61,812 nucleotides of DNA from Oscillospiraceae bacterium (GTDB taxonomy: Bacteria > Bacillota > Clostridia > Oscillospirales > Acutalibacteraceae): contig CACXOM010000007.1 of NCBI GenBank assembly GCA_902769255.1, positions 1 through 61,812 on the forward strand. The letters are read 5' to 3'. The notes beneath the pieces are model-generated. The model saw only the letters and a list, made by a program, of their open reading frames with translations, was not told where the DNA came from and made no database searches. Position 1 is the first letter of the stretch, and every line of letters starts with the position of its first letter. A program made the position numbers and the translations under genes. Shown in pieces: positions 1 to 7,698 of this stretch.

Positions 1-15
1 TTTTGGTCTTCCCAT
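1..15 (-). CDS. 5' end of an unidentified gene, cut by the window edge
   Basis: Only the first five codons (M-G-R-P-K) lie inside the window. The start is supported by a good ribosome binding site, AAGGAG, on the minus strand at about 25-30, seven to nine bases before the ATG. Nothing can be said about function from five residues. It lies downstream of the dapL terminator hairpin, so it is probably a separate transcription unit. Confidence 0.55.
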
Positions 16-52
16 GTTTTTCAACTCCTTTTTCTTTATTTTATCACATAAA

Positions 53-88
53 AATGATGGTAGACACTTTTTTGTGTCTACCATCATT
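53..88 (-). terminator. Rho-independent terminator after pyrG-dapL
   Basis: A perfect 15-bp inverted repeat (53-67 with 74-88, six-base loop) is followed on the minus strand by a short T run. It sits between the end of dapL and the next minus-strand gene. A cis-acting operator for the downstream gene is possible, because the T run is short. Confidence 0.7.
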
Positions 89-148
89 ATATCACTTCAT
101 CAAAAATGGTTGTTCCTTTTTAATTTTGATTAAACATATAATCACATT

Positions 149-174
149 GTAGGGCGGTGCCTTGGTGCCACCGT
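149..174 (+). repeat. Dispersed palindromic repeat, family A copy 1
   Basis: TGTAGGGCGGTGCC followed by its near inverted copy GGTGCCACCG forms a small hairpin. The same unit recurs at 6664, 7131, 9015 (inverted), 37803 and 38012, always outside genes. This copy lies just downstream of dapL. Confidence 0.7.
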
Positions 175-191
175 AAGAGATGTTTTTACAA

Positions 192-1373
192 TTATTTTTT
201 AAGCACTTTTTTAATTCTTTCAACTGCTTCTTTTGTATTATCTCTATCGCCGAAAGCAGTTAAACGGAAAAATCCTTCGCCGTTTTTGCCAAAGCCCGAG
301 CCCGGTGTGCCGACAACATTAGCCTCTTTCAAAAGCAAATCGAAGAAATCCCAAGATTTCATATTATCAGGGCATTTGAGCCAAATGTAAGGCGAGTTTT
401 TACCACCTGTGTAGTAAATGCCGAGTTCGTCCATAGCGTCAGCAATAATTTTTGCGTTTGCCTGATAGTAAGCGATGTTTTCTTTGATTTGTTTTTGTCC
501 CTCTTCAGAGAAAACAGCAGCGGCAGCGCATTGAACCGGCCATGAAACGCCGTTAAATTTTGTAGCCTGACGGCGATACCAAGTTTTATAAATATTATGA
601 CCGTCACGCTCAAGTTCTTTCGGAATTACTGTGTAACCGCAACGAGTTCCAGTAAAACCGGCGGTTTTTGAAAGCGAGCACATTTCAATTGCGCAACTTC
701 TTGCACCCTCAACCGCATAAATTGAACGCGGTAAATCTTCTGTAATAAAAGCCTCGTAAGCGCAGTCATAAAGAATAATTGCATCGTTTTTAATCGCATA
801 GTCAACCCAAGTTTTCAACTGCTTATAAGTATAAGCCGAGCCTGTCGGGTTGTTAGGCGAGCAAAGATAAATAATATCTGCTTTAACGCTGTCGTCAGGC
901 ATAGCGGCAAAGCCGTTTTGCTCGTTTGAGTCAGCATAAACAATTTCTCTGCCCGACATAATGTTAGAATCAACATAAACAGGGTAAACAGGGTCAGTTA
1001 CTAAAACAGTATTGTCTTTCGAGAAAATATCGCCGATATTTCCGCAGTCAGACTTTGCACCGTCTGAAACAAAAATTTCATCAGCGTTTACTGTAACGCC
1101 GAACGATTTGTAATAGCCTGAAATTGCCTCTCGCAAAAACTCGTAACCCTCATAATCAGGGTAGCCTTTAAAAGTTTCTTTAACGCCGAGTTCTTTTGCG
1201 CCTTTTACCATTGCATCAACAACAACCGGCGCAAGCGGTAAAGTAACATCGCCTATACCTAAACGAATTACCTTTTTATCAGGATTTTCGGAAATGAATT
1301 TATTTGTTCTCGAAGCAACTTCGGCAAATAAATAGTTTGGTACCAAATTATCAAAATTTTTATTTATTTTCAT
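192..1373 (-). CDS. dapL: LL-diaminopimelate aminotransferase
   Basis: A PLP-dependent class I/II aminotransferase that converts tetrahydrodipicolinate directly to LL-diaminopimelate, using glutamate, for lysine and peptidoglycan synthesis. The 393-aa length is close to the family norm. Visible features are the CSPNNPTG motif (171-178), the region LYDCAYEAF that contacts the cofactor, and SLSKTAGFTG with the Schiff-base lysine at K236. The N-terminus (MKINKNFDNLVPNYLF) matches the usual DapL start. It follows pyrG by about 20 bp on the same strand, so the two are probably co-transcribed, and it ends before the hairpin at 53-88. Confidence 0.93.
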   Translation of the reverse strand: MKINKNFDNLVPNYLFAEVASRTNKFISENPDKKVIRLGIGDVTLPLAPVVVDAMVKGAKELGVKETFKGYPDYEGYEFLREAISGYYKSFGVTVNADEIFVSDGAKSDCGNIGDIFSKDNTVLVTDPVYPVYVDSNIMSGREIVYADSNEQNGFAAMPDDSVKADIIYLCSPNNPTGSAYTYKQLKTWVDYAIKNDAIILYDCAYEAFITEDLPRSIYAVEGARSCAIEMCSLSKTAGFTGTRCGYTVIPKELERDGHNIYKTWYRRQATKFNGVSWPVQCAAAAVFSEEGQKQIKENIAYYQANAKIIADAMDELGIYYTGGKNSPYIWLKCPDNMKSWDFFDLLLKEANVVGTPGSGFGKNGEGFFRLTAFGDRDNTKEAVERIKKVLKK

Positions 1374-1393
1374 AGTAACAACCCTTTCTTGTT

Positions 1394-2995
1394 TTATTTT
1401 TTATTTTCTTTTGACGCTTTTACAAACGCTTTGAAAAGCGGGTGAGCACGGTTAGGACGAGATTTAAACTCAGGGTGATACTGAACCGCAACATAGAATT
1501 TGTTTTCCGGAATTTCCACCGCCTCAACAAGACGGGCATCAGGCGAAGTACCTGTAATTTTCATTCCGTATTTTTCAAATTGCTCTCTATAATCGTTGTT
1601 AAACTCATATCTGTGGCGGTGGCGTTCATAAATTAACTCTTCATCGTAAGCCTCGCTCATTTTTGTATCTTCTTTAATTTTGCAAGGATAAGCGCCCAAA
1701 CGCATTGTTCCACCTTTTGGAATATTGCCTTGCTGGTCGGGCATAAGAGCGATTACATTGTTGTTGCCGTCAGGTTTAAACTCGCTCGAAGAAGCGTCAG
1801 AAAGGTTAAGCACATGGCGAGCAAACTCAATAACCGCTGTTTGCATACCGAGACAAATTCCGAAATAAGGAATATTTTTAGTTCTGGCATATCTTGCGGT
1901 TGCAATTTTGCCCTCAATTCCTCTGTCGCCGAAACCGCCCGGAACCAAAAGGCCGTCATATTTTGATAAATATTTATCAGCAGTTTCATCAGTAATTTTT
2001 TCAGCGTCAACCCAACCGATTTTAACAGTTGCGTTGTTTTCGTAACCTGCGTGGCGAAGTGCCTCAGCAACAGAAAGGTAAGCATCGTGAAGTTTAACAT
2101 ATTTACCTACAATAGCAATGTTAACAACCTCTTGAGCCGCATCAATTCTGTTGAGCATTTCCATCCATTCGCTCATATCGGGTTCAGCCGCATCAATGTT
2201 AAGTTCACGGCAAACAATATCAGACAAATGGCTTTCTTCAAGCATAATCGGCGCTCTGTAAAGCACAGGAACGGTAATATTTTGAATAACGCAGTCAGGT
2301 TTTACATTACAGAACATAGAAATTTTCTGACGAATATTATCAGGCAAAGGCATATCGCATCTTGCAATGATAATGTCAGGCATAATTCCGAGCGACTGCA
2401 ACTCTTTTACCGAGTGCTGTGTAGGTTTTGACTTTAACTCATCAGAACCGGGAATAAACGGAACGAGTGTTACATGCATAAACAAGCAGTTTTCTGTTCC
2501 GACTTCCAAAGAAACTTGTCTAATAGCCTCTAAAAACGGTTGCGACTCAATATCGCCCGTTGTACCGCCGATTTCGGTAATAACAACATCGGCATCGGTT
2601 TCTTTACCTACTGTATATATAAATGATTTGATTTCGTTTGTAATATGAGGAATAACCTGAACGGTTTTGCCTAAATATTCGCCCTCACGCTCTTTATTAA
2701 GCACATTCCAATAAACCTTACCTGTGGTAAGATTTGAAAACTTATTCAAATTTTCATCAATAAATCTTTCGTAATGGCCGAGATCAAGGTCGGTTTCGGC
2801 GCCGTCTTCTGTAACATAAACTTCGCCGTGTTCAAACGGATTCATAGTGCCGGGGTCAACATTAATATAAGGGTCAAGTTTTTGCGCCGCAACTTTAATA
2901 CCCCTTGCTTTTAAAAGTCTGCCGAGCGAAGCCGCCGTAATTCCTTTGCCAAGACCCGAAACAACGCCGCCTGTTACAAAAATATATTTTGCCAT
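1394..2995 (-). CDS. pyrG: CTP synthase (glutamine hydrolysing)
   Basis: Makes CTP from UTP with ATP and glutamine, the last step of pyrimidine nucleotide synthesis. The 533-aa length is typical. The N-terminal synthetase domain opens with [16 protein letters not shown]. The C-terminal class I glutaminase has the nucleophile elbow YFGICLGMQ and the late His/Glu pair in YHPEFKSRP. The start ATG is preceded by AAAGGAAAGG. A promoter with 17-bp spacing lies at 3035-3063. It leads the pyrG-dapL unit. Confidence 0.97.
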   Translation of the reverse strand: MAKYIFVTGGVVSGLGKGITAASLGRLLKARGIKVAAQKLDPYINVDPGTMNPFEHGEVYVTEDGAETDLDLGHYERFIDENLNKFSNLTTGKVYWNVLNKEREGEYLGKTVQVIPHITNEIKSFIYTVGKETDADVVITEIGGTTGDIESQPFLEAIRQVSLEVGTENCLFMHVTLVPFIPGSDELKSKPTQHSVKELQSLGIMPDIIIARCDMPLPDNIRQKISMFCNVKPDCVIQNITVPVLYRAPIMLEESHLSDIVCRELNIDAAEPDMSEWMEMLNRIDAAQEVVNIAIVGKYVKLHDAYLSVAEALRHAGYENNATVKIGWVDAEKITDETADKYLSKYDGLLVPGGFGDRGIEGKIATARYARTKNIPYFGICLGMQTAVIEFARHVLNLSDASSSEFKPDGNNNVIALMPDQQGNIPKGGTMRLGAYPCKIKEDTKMSEAYDEELIYERHRHRYEFNNDYREQFEKYGMKITGTSPDARLVEAVEIPENKFYVAVQYHPEFKSRPNRAHPLFKAFVKASKENKK

Positions 2996-3034
2996 TTTTT
3001 ATACCTTTCCTTTCGCTTTTTCACAATTATAATT

Positions 3035-3063
3035 ATTATACAATAAAACGGCTAACTATTCAA
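3035..3063 (-). promoter_or_regulatory. Sigma-A-type promoter for pyrG-dapL
   Basis: On the minus strand, TTGAAT is followed by 17 bases and TATAAT, ending about 40 bp before the pyrG start codon. No attenuator-like C-run or hairpin was noticed in the short leader. Confidence 0.65.
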
Positions 3064-3107
3064 CCTTAAATTTGAAAAAATAATAATATTTTTTTGCCAA
3101 AAAACGC

Positions 3108-3136
3108 TTGACTTTCCAAAAAGCATAATTTATAAT
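3108..3136 (+). promoter_or_regulatory. Sigma-A-type promoter for the DUF2500-GH30 pair
   Basis: TTGACT, 17 bases, TATAAT, placed 41 bp before the first gene. It is divergent from the pyrG promoter in the same intergenic region. Confidence 0.7.
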
Positions 3137-3176
3137 TTAAGCGAAATATATTTATTGCAAAATGGCGGGTGTTATT

Positions 3177-3530
3177 ATGTCAGGTTTTTATGAATATTTA
3201 CCTATGGCAGTTATGCTTTTTATGGCTTTAATTCTTTTAGTTATTATTATAAGAATGGTTGTAAGTTTCTTTAAAAAACCGATAAAAGTTAATGCAAGGG
3301 TTATTGACAAATATCAAAGCCAAGGCACTCGTTATGATTTTGAAAACAGAAAAGGTTTTAGAGATGTTTTTTATAATACTGTTTGTTTTGATATAAACGG
3401 CAGGATTAAAAAGTTTAATGTAAGCCCTTTGGCTTATGATTTTTTGCAAAAGGGTATGCAAGGCGAGTTAAAATATGTTGACAATAAATATATAGATTTT
3501 GATGAAAAAGGTGAGCAAAATGAAGAATAA
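3177..3530 (+). CDS. Small membrane protein, DUF2500-like
   Basis: About 117 aa: one N-terminal membrane segment (roughly residues 8-30) followed by a short soluble domain. The pattern VNARVIDKYQ ... VCFDINGRIKKF ... GMQGELKYVDNKYIDFD resembles the DUF2500 family (recognised from memory, unsearched). Function is unknown. An upstream in-frame ATG at 3162 lacks a ribosome binding site, while GGCGGGTG sits five bases before 3177, so the second ATG is preferred. Its end overlaps the start of the glycosidase gene by 11 bp, suggesting translational coupling. Confidence 0.7.
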   Translation: MSGFYEYLPMAVMLFMALILLVIIIRMVVSFFKKPIKVNARVIDKYQSQGTRYDFENRKGFRDVFYNTVCFDINGRIKKFNVSPLAYDFLQKGMQGELKYVDNKYIDFDEKGEQNEE

Positions 3531-4845
3531 AGTTTTTGTAAGTGATAGCAAAAAACAGTTTCAAACGGCTTTTTCGCTTGAATTTGAAAAAAAGCCCGAT
3601 GTTGAAGAAAAAGTGCTTAACATTCATTCTGATTTGCGCTTTCAAAAAGTTCAAGGTTTTGGCGGTGCTTTTACCGACTCTGCCGCTGTAACTTTTTCAA
3701 AAATGAGCGAAAAATCAAAGAAAAAGTTTATTGAACTTGCTTTTGATAAAGAAAAAGGGCTCGGCTATAATTTTTGCCGAACCACAATAAACTCCTGCGA
3801 TTTTTCCGAAAAAGAATATACTTATGTTAAAAATGGCGATAAAACGCTCGAAACTTTTGACATTGCTCACGACAAAGAAAATATAATCCCTATGATAAAA
3901 GCAGCGCAAGAAAAGTCAGACGACTTGTTTTTGTTCTCATCTCCTTGGAGTCCGCCTGCCTTTATGAAAGATTCAGGCAATATGATTCAAGGCGGAAAGT
4001 TGAAAAAAGAAATGTACTCCGTTTGGGCGGATTATTTTGTAAAATTCATTAAAGAATACAAAAAAAACGGCGTAAAAATTGACGCTGTTACCGTTCAAAA
4101 CGAGCCTATGGCGGTGCAAACTTGGGAATCTTGCGTTTACACAATTGAAGAACAAATTTTGTTTGCAACCGATTATCTTTACCCTGCTTTTGAAAAGGCT
4201 GGTTTAGATGTTAAAATAGCGATTTGGGACCACAACAAAGAGCATTTGTATGAGGTCGCAAAGGCGATTAAAGCCGACCAAAAAGCGAGCGAGCGAATTT
4301 TCGGTATCGCTTTTCATTGGTATTCGGGCGAGCATTACAGCGAGTTGAATTTCGCTCATCAAACTGCGCCGAATATGTTTTTGTTTGCGAGCGAGTTTTG
4401 CATGTGCGGTTGCGATTCAAATTGGCGTTTTGGCTTAAAATATGCTTATGATATGAGCGGTAATTTTAATAATTTTATGAACGCTTCTTGCGATTGGAAT
4501 ATTTTGCTCGATGAAAACGGCGGACCTTACCACAACAGAAGCACCCCTTGCAATGCGATTGTTCATTATGACACAACTAAAGATAAAATTATGATTATGC
4601 CACAGTATTATGCTGTAAAGCATTTTAGCGCTTTTGTGAAAAAGGGCGCGCTGCGGCTCGGCACATCATCTTGGACCGATTTAATTGCCATTAGCGCATT
4701 TGAAAATCCAAACGGCGATATTGTCGCTGTAATTACAAGCCTTGCCGAAAGAGAGTTTGAGTGCAATTTGCGTTTGGGCGATTATATGGCGCCGATTAGT
4801 GTTAAACCAAAATCAATTACAACTGTTTTACTTGTTATTTATTGA
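3520..4845 (+). CDS. Glycoside hydrolase family 30, glucosylceramidase-like
   Basis: A 441-aa retaining glycosidase of the GH30 type, whose members cleave beta-glucosyl or beta-1,6-glucan linkages. It has the acid/base motif VQNEPMAVQTWESC with E195 and the nucleophile region LFASEFCMCG with E292, plus the early FGGAFTDSAA block. There is no signal peptide, so it probably acts inside the cell on imported oligosaccharides. The ATG at 3520 is preferred over TTG 3499 and ATG 3502 because AAAGGTGAG lies just before it. Its 3' end overlaps the convergent DegV gene by 7 bp. Exact substrate is not readable from sequence. Confidence 0.88.
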   Translation: MKNKVFVSDSKKQFQTAFSLEFEKKPDVEEKVLNIHSDLRFQKVQGFGGAFTDSAAVTFSKMSEKSKKKFIELAFDKEKGLGYNFCRTTINSCDFSEKEYTYVKNGDKTLETFDIAHDKENIIPMIKAAQEKSDDLFLFSSPWSPPAFMKDSGNMIQGGKLKKEMYSVWADYFVKFIKEYKKNGVKIDAVTVQNEPMAVQTWESCVYTIEEQILFATDYLYPAFEKAGLDVKIAIWDHNKEHLYEVAKAIKADQKASERIFGIAFHWYSGEHYSELNFAHQTAPNMFLFASEFCMCGCDSNWRFGLKYAYDMSGNFNNFMNASCDWNILLDENGGPYHNRSTPCNAIVHYDTTKDKIMIMPQYYAVKHFSAFVKKGALRLGTSSWTDLIAISAFENPNGDIVAVITSLAEREFECNLRLGDYMAPISVKPKSITTVLLVIY

Positions 4846-5729
4846 GGTTGTCTTTCGTCACCAAAGAAGAAAAGGGCAACTGTTCCCGGTCCGCAATGCG
4901 ATGAAATAATCGTACCTATTTCAAACAATTTGATTTTTCCGTCTAATTGTGGCATTCTGCGAACGATTTCTTCAATTGTTTCCTGTCCGTCCTCAAGGCA
5001 GTTAGCATGAGCGAGAAAGCATTTGCCGTCATAATCAGCGCCTGCGTGAACAACCATTTCATCAACAATCTTTTTAATAGCGTTTTTCTTGCCGCGCACC
5101 TTGTCATAAGCAAACATTTTTCCGTTGTCGTCAAGGCGCATAATAGGGCAAATGCCGAGCACGGTTGCAATTGTCGCAGTCGGTCCCGAAACTCTGCCGC
5201 TACGCTTAAAATAACGCATATCTGTATTAAAAAATTGGTGGTGAACTTTATTTTTGTTTTCTTCAAGCCATTTTGCGACTTCCTCAATGCTTTTGCCCTC
5301 ATCTCGCAAATCAGCGGCCGAATCAACCAACAAGCCGTAACCCGAACAAGCGCAAGCCGAGTCAACAACAACTATTTTTTGGTCATTATATTTTTCTTTT
5401 AATTTTTCAGCGGCTTGTCTTGCGTTGTTTACCGAAGGTGTAAGCCCCGAGCCGAAAGCAATATGCAAAATATCTTTGCCTTGTTTAAGCAATTCTTCAA
5501 AAAAGTCAAGATATTTATATAAGTTTAATTGCGATGTTGTAGGAACTTTGCCCTCGTCAATTTTTTTAAAGAATTTTTCAAAACCGTCAGGCGTTCTGCA
5601 CATATCGTCTTCATATTCAACGCCGTCAACCGTATAAGAGTAAAAAGCAACAGGAATATCTCTGTTTTGAACATAATCATAAGGCAAGTCAACTGTTGAC
5701 TCGCAAGATAAAATATAATCGTTAGCCAT
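4839..5729 (-). CDS. DegV family fatty-acid-binding protein
   Basis: About 296 aa, with the DegV order: N-terminal SCESTVDLPYDY, the lipid head-group loop T-T-S-Q-L (residues about 59-63), the HIAFGSGLTPSVNNAR block, and RYFKRSGRVS. Members bind a fatty acid; Staphylococcus homologues (FakB) hand it to a fatty acid kinase. No kinase partner lies in the window. ATG 5729 is chosen over ATG 5744 because GGAG lies within the longer version, eight bases before 5729. Convergent with the GH30 gene. Confidence 0.88.
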   Translation of the reverse strand: MANDYILSCESTVDLPYDYVQNRDIPVAFYSYTVDGVEYEDDMCRTPDGFEKFFKKIDEGKVPTTSQLNLYKYLDFFEELLKQGKDILHIAFGSGLTPSVNNARQAAEKLKEKYNDQKIVVVDSACACSGYGLLVDSAADLRDEGKSIEEVAKWLEENKNKVHHQFFNTDMRYFKRSGRVSGPTATIATVLGICPIMRLDDNGKMFAYDKVRGKKNAIKKIVDEMVVHAGADYDGKCFLAHANCLEDGQETIEEIVRRMPQLDGKIKLFEIGTIISSHCGPGTVALFFFGDERQPQ

Positions 5730-5840
5730 AATTTTCATCTCCATAAATTCAAAATAAATTTACCTTATAAATTATATATCATAAGGCTAATTTTTCTCAA
5801 CCTACTGTAATATTTTTTGATTATACTAATCGAAAAGTAA

Positions 5841-5878
5841 CGGTAGAATTGGCTCTCTACCGCTCTACTAACAGTAGA
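5841..5878. promoter_or_regulatory. Two adjacent inverted repeats upstream of the XRE regulator
   Basis: CGGTAGA...TCTACCG (5841-5862) and TCTACTAACAGTAGA (5864-5878) share the half-site TCTAC/GTAGA. They sit 30-60 bp before the -35 box of the XRE gene and between it and the divergent degV. Likely operators, possibly for autoregulation; binding is inferred. Confidence 0.45.
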
Positions 5879-5907
5879 ATCACATTTAAAAATGCGGTTT
5901 TTAGGGG

Positions 5908-5936
5908 TTGATTTATCGAAAACAATATGTTATAAT
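5908..5936 (+). promoter_or_regulatory. Sigma-A-type promoter for the XRE regulator
   Basis: TTGATT, 17 bases, TATAAT, about 37 bp before the proposed GTG start. Confidence 0.6.
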
Positions 5937-5972
5937 TTAGTAAAATGAAGTATGGAAAGGAATGGCTTTTTT

Positions 5973-6587
5973 GTGGACGAATTGAAACAAATTATAGCAA
6001 AAAACATTGCTGATTTGCGAGTTAGCGAAAAAATGACACAGTTAGACCTTGCCGAAAAGTTAAATTATTCCGATAAAGCCATATCAAAATGGGAGAGGGG
6101 CGAGTCGGTTCCTGACATTTCGGTTTTAAAAGAAATTGCCGATTTGTTTGAAGTTTCGCTTGACTATTTGGTTGAGGCAGAGCACCCTGTAAAACCTGTT
6201 CCTTCGGCTAAAAAAATAACCCGTTTTCAAAACCACGCATTTATAACAGGCATCAGCATTTTGCTGGTTTGGCTTATTGCTACATTTATTTTTGTTATTA
6301 TCGATTTAGCGGTTGAAACTAATAAACATTGGCTTTCGTTTGTTTTTGCGATACCCGTTTCAATGATTGTTTGGCTGGTTTTCAACTCAATTTGGTTTAA
6401 CCACAGGCGAAACTTTTTAATTGTGTCGTTTCTTATGTGGTCGGTGCTAATTTCGTTTTTCATTTCATTTTTAGCATTTGGCAATGCAATTTGGCAGGTA
6501 TTTATTTTAGGCGTGCCGGGGCAGGTAATAATTCTTCTTTGGTCGCGCATTAAACGCATTAAATCACCAAATAAAACAGAACAATAA
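5973..6587 (+). CDS. XRE-family regulator with C-terminal membrane segments
   Basis: About 204 aa. Residues 1-65 form a Cro/C1-type helix-turn-helix (IAKNIADLRVSEKMTQLDLAEKL ... ISKWERGESVPD with recognition helix around DKAISKWE). After a short linker there are four hydrophobic segments, so it is a membrane-tethered DNA-binding protein; ligand or signal unknown. The GTG at 5973 is preferred because GGAAAGGA lies 11 bases upstream; ATG 5952 overlaps that site. A terminator follows directly. The adjacent inverted repeats at 5841-5878 are candidate binding sites. Confidence 0.8.
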   Translation: MDELKQIIAKNIADLRVSEKMTQLDLAEKLNYSDKAISKWERGESVPDISVLKEIADLFEVSLDYLVEAEHPVKPVPSAKKITRFQNHAFITGISILLVWLIATFIFVIIDLAVETNKHWLSFVFAIPVSMIVWLVFNSIWFNHRRNFLIVSFLMWSVLISFFISFLAFGNAIWQVFILGVPGQVIILLWSRIKRIKSPNKTEQ

Positions 6588-6590
6588 ATA

Positions 6591-6619
6591 AAACGGTTGA
6601 TTAATTTCAACCGTTTTTT
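6591..6619 (+). terminator. Terminator after the XRE gene
   Basis: Ten-base-pair stem AAACGGTTGA/TCAACCGTTT with a T run. Confidence 0.85.
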
Positions 6620-6663
6620 AAATGCAATAATCCGTGCTTACGCACAAATTTAATAATAACCCT

Positions 6664-6692
6664 TGTAGGGCGGTGGCGTAGCAATCGCCGTT
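6664..6692 (+). repeat. Family A repeat copy 2
   Basis: TGTAGGGCGGTGGC-GTA-GCAATCGCCG variant; the stem is kept although several bases differ from the copy at 149, consistent with compensatory change. Confidence 0.65.
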
Positions 6693-6710
6693 TTAATTTT
6701 GAGCAACCCT

Positions 6711-6766
6711 CGACACCCCATCCGTCAAGCATACGCTTGACACCTTCCCCTCAAGGGGAAGGCTTT
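6711..6766 (-). repeat. Family B repeat copy 1
   Basis: Contains CACCTTCCCCTCAAGGGGAA palindrome with GTCAAGCATACGCTTGAC next to it. Same architecture as the copies at 7044, 9075 and 37838: a G/C-rich perfect palindrome, then a second hairpin, then a CTCGxATGAGGTGT-type end. Confidence 0.65.
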
Positions 6767-6812
6767 CAAAGATTGTGCATTTAATTAAAGTTTAACAAAA
6801 CTTTAAGTTTTT

Positions 6813-6840
6813 CACGGCGGGATGCACCGCACGCCATACC
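6813..6840 (+). repeat. Family D repeat copy 1
   Basis: The core GCGGGATGCACCGCACGCCA is identical at 37957-37976. A single inverted pair GCGG...CCGC gives a short hairpin. Confidence 0.6.
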
Positions 6841-6938
6841 GCCGTGTAAGCAAAAATTTTCATCAAAAATTCACCCTTTAGTCGCCGTTTGGCGACAGTT
6901 CCCCTTAAAGGGGCACTTTTTTTAAGCGACACATTTGA

Positions 6939-6984
6939 GCCTCCCTTTTAGGAGAGGTGGCACACGAAGTGTGACGGAAGGGTG
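6939..6984. repeat. Palindromic unit with CACACGAAGTGTG core
   Basis: CTCCCTTTTAGGAGAG followed by CACACGAAGTGTG and GACGGAAGGGTG. The layout, a palindromic GC-rich box then a small hairpin then a GGAAGGGT tail, matches families B and C, so it is probably a further variant. No second identical copy was found in the window. Confidence 0.5.
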
Positions 6985-7043
6985 ATAAGAAGTAATAAGT
7001 AAAAAACAAGAGATAATAAGTGTTGTGTGCTTACGCATGAAAT

Positions 7044-7120
7044 AAAAAAGCCTTCCCCTTGAGGGGAAGGTGGGTTTTGCAACGCAAAACTCGAATGAGG
7101 TGTAATGTTTGTACAAAATT
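7044..7120 (+). repeat. Family B repeat copy 2
   Basis: AAAAAGCCTTCCCCTTGAGG palindrome, then GTGGGTTTTGC-AAC-GCAAAACTC hairpin, then GAATGAGGTGTAATGTTTG. Nearly the same 75 bases recur at 9075-9149 and, inverted, at 37838-37910. Confidence 0.7.
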
Positions 7121-7130
7121 AAATAACCCT

Positions 7131-7164
7131 TGTAGGGCGGTGCCTTGGTGCCGCCGTTTTGCAG
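7131..7164 (+). repeat. Family A repeat copy 3
   Basis: TGTAGGGCGGTGCC-TTG-GTGCCGCCGTTTTGCA. The copy at 9015-9048 is its exact reverse complement over the whole core. Confidence 0.7.
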
Positions 7165-7239
7165 ATTTATATATTTTTATCAAACTTTAGAGGGTCGTCT
7201 GGGAAACTGACCCCCTACATCGTGATTTTTAGTTTCAGC

Positions 7240-7375
7240 AAAACTTTCATCCCTGAGGCGACACAAAGCGTTTATAAAAATCAAACTTTTATGCCGAAGA
7301 CGAGGGAGTCGAAGCTCTCGACCTCAACCCTTCCACCGAAAGCGGTCCCCCTTCCCTTAACAGGGACGGCTTTCT
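7240..7375 (+). repeat. Family F plus family C repeat units
   Basis: 7240-7326 carries CCCTGAGGCGA...GCCGAAGACGAGG...GTCGAAGCTCTCGAC, which reappears inverted at 37696-37792. 7324-7375 carries the C unit (CAACCCTTCCACC...GGTCCCCCTTCCCTT...AGGGACGGC), recurring inverted at 8939 and 38045. Confidence 0.6.
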
Positions 7376-7429
7376 CATCAAAACAAAAACAGGAACGCGT
7401 TTTGCGTTCCTGTTTTTTATAAGTTCTAC

Positions 7430-7573
7430 TTAGAATTTGTCATCTTCATAAGGGTCGTTTGCGCCCTCGTTAGAATAAGTTGTTTGAGTAGGAACTTCTG
7501 GTTCCTGGCTCTCTGCGATAATATCGAGAGTAGCGTGTTTTTCAAATTCTACTTTAATTTCTTCAAATTTCAT
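7430..7573 (-). CDS. Uncharacterised 47-aa acidic protein
   Basis: A 47-codon open frame, MKFEEIKVEFEKHATLDII...EDDKF, acidic at both ends with a Gln/Pro/Thr-rich middle. GAGAG lies eight bases before the ATG, and the preceding secreted-protein gene ends 26 bp upstream on the same strand, so it may be the last gene of that operon. No signal peptide or membrane segment is visible. Not recognised. It could be a real small protein or a chance frame; the codon-like composition and ribosome site favour the former. Confidence 0.5.
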   Translation of the reverse strand: MKFEEIKVEFEKHATLDIIAESQEPEVPTQTTYSNEGANDPYEDDKF

Positions 7574-7599
7574 TTAAAATCTCTCATAGTTATATAAAT

Positions 7600-7698
7600 T
7601 TATGCAGCAGCCCAAGCAAGAAGTTGTGCTTTTTGAGAATCGCTTAACAAATTGAAGAAGTTTTCATCTTCAGATGCTGTACCAGCGATTGCTTTTAA
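7600..7698 (-). pseudogene. Out-of-reach 3' end of the secreted protein gene, beyond an in-frame TGA
   Basis: The 33 codons after the TGA at 7699-7701 continue the shared C-terminal domain without a gap: LKAIAGTASEDENFFNLLSD...AWAAA, then TAA. In the paralogues this part reads RSLxxxA...NxLxDxxKxLxxAWA. The TGA sits where the paralogues have Ser after Arg, so a TCA-to-TGA change explains it. Confidence 0.8.

Larger units (their letters stand above)
6620..7429. repeat. Gene-free mosaic of dispersed palindromic repeats
   Basis: About 800 bp without a credible gene. Short open frames here are by-products of repeats. The block is built from at least five repeat types that recur near 9 kb and 37.7-38.1 kb in either orientation; individual copies are listed separately. 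It also holds two local hairpins: GCCGTTTGGCGAC... with CCCCTTAAAGGGG (about 6880-6915), and a unit with CACACGAAGTGTG (6961-6973). Confidence 0.75.

Noticed and set aside
6620-7429. Short open frames within the repeat mosaic
   Set aside because: They are created by the palindromic repeats, lack ribosome sites, and equivalent frames appear in either orientation at the other repeat clusters.
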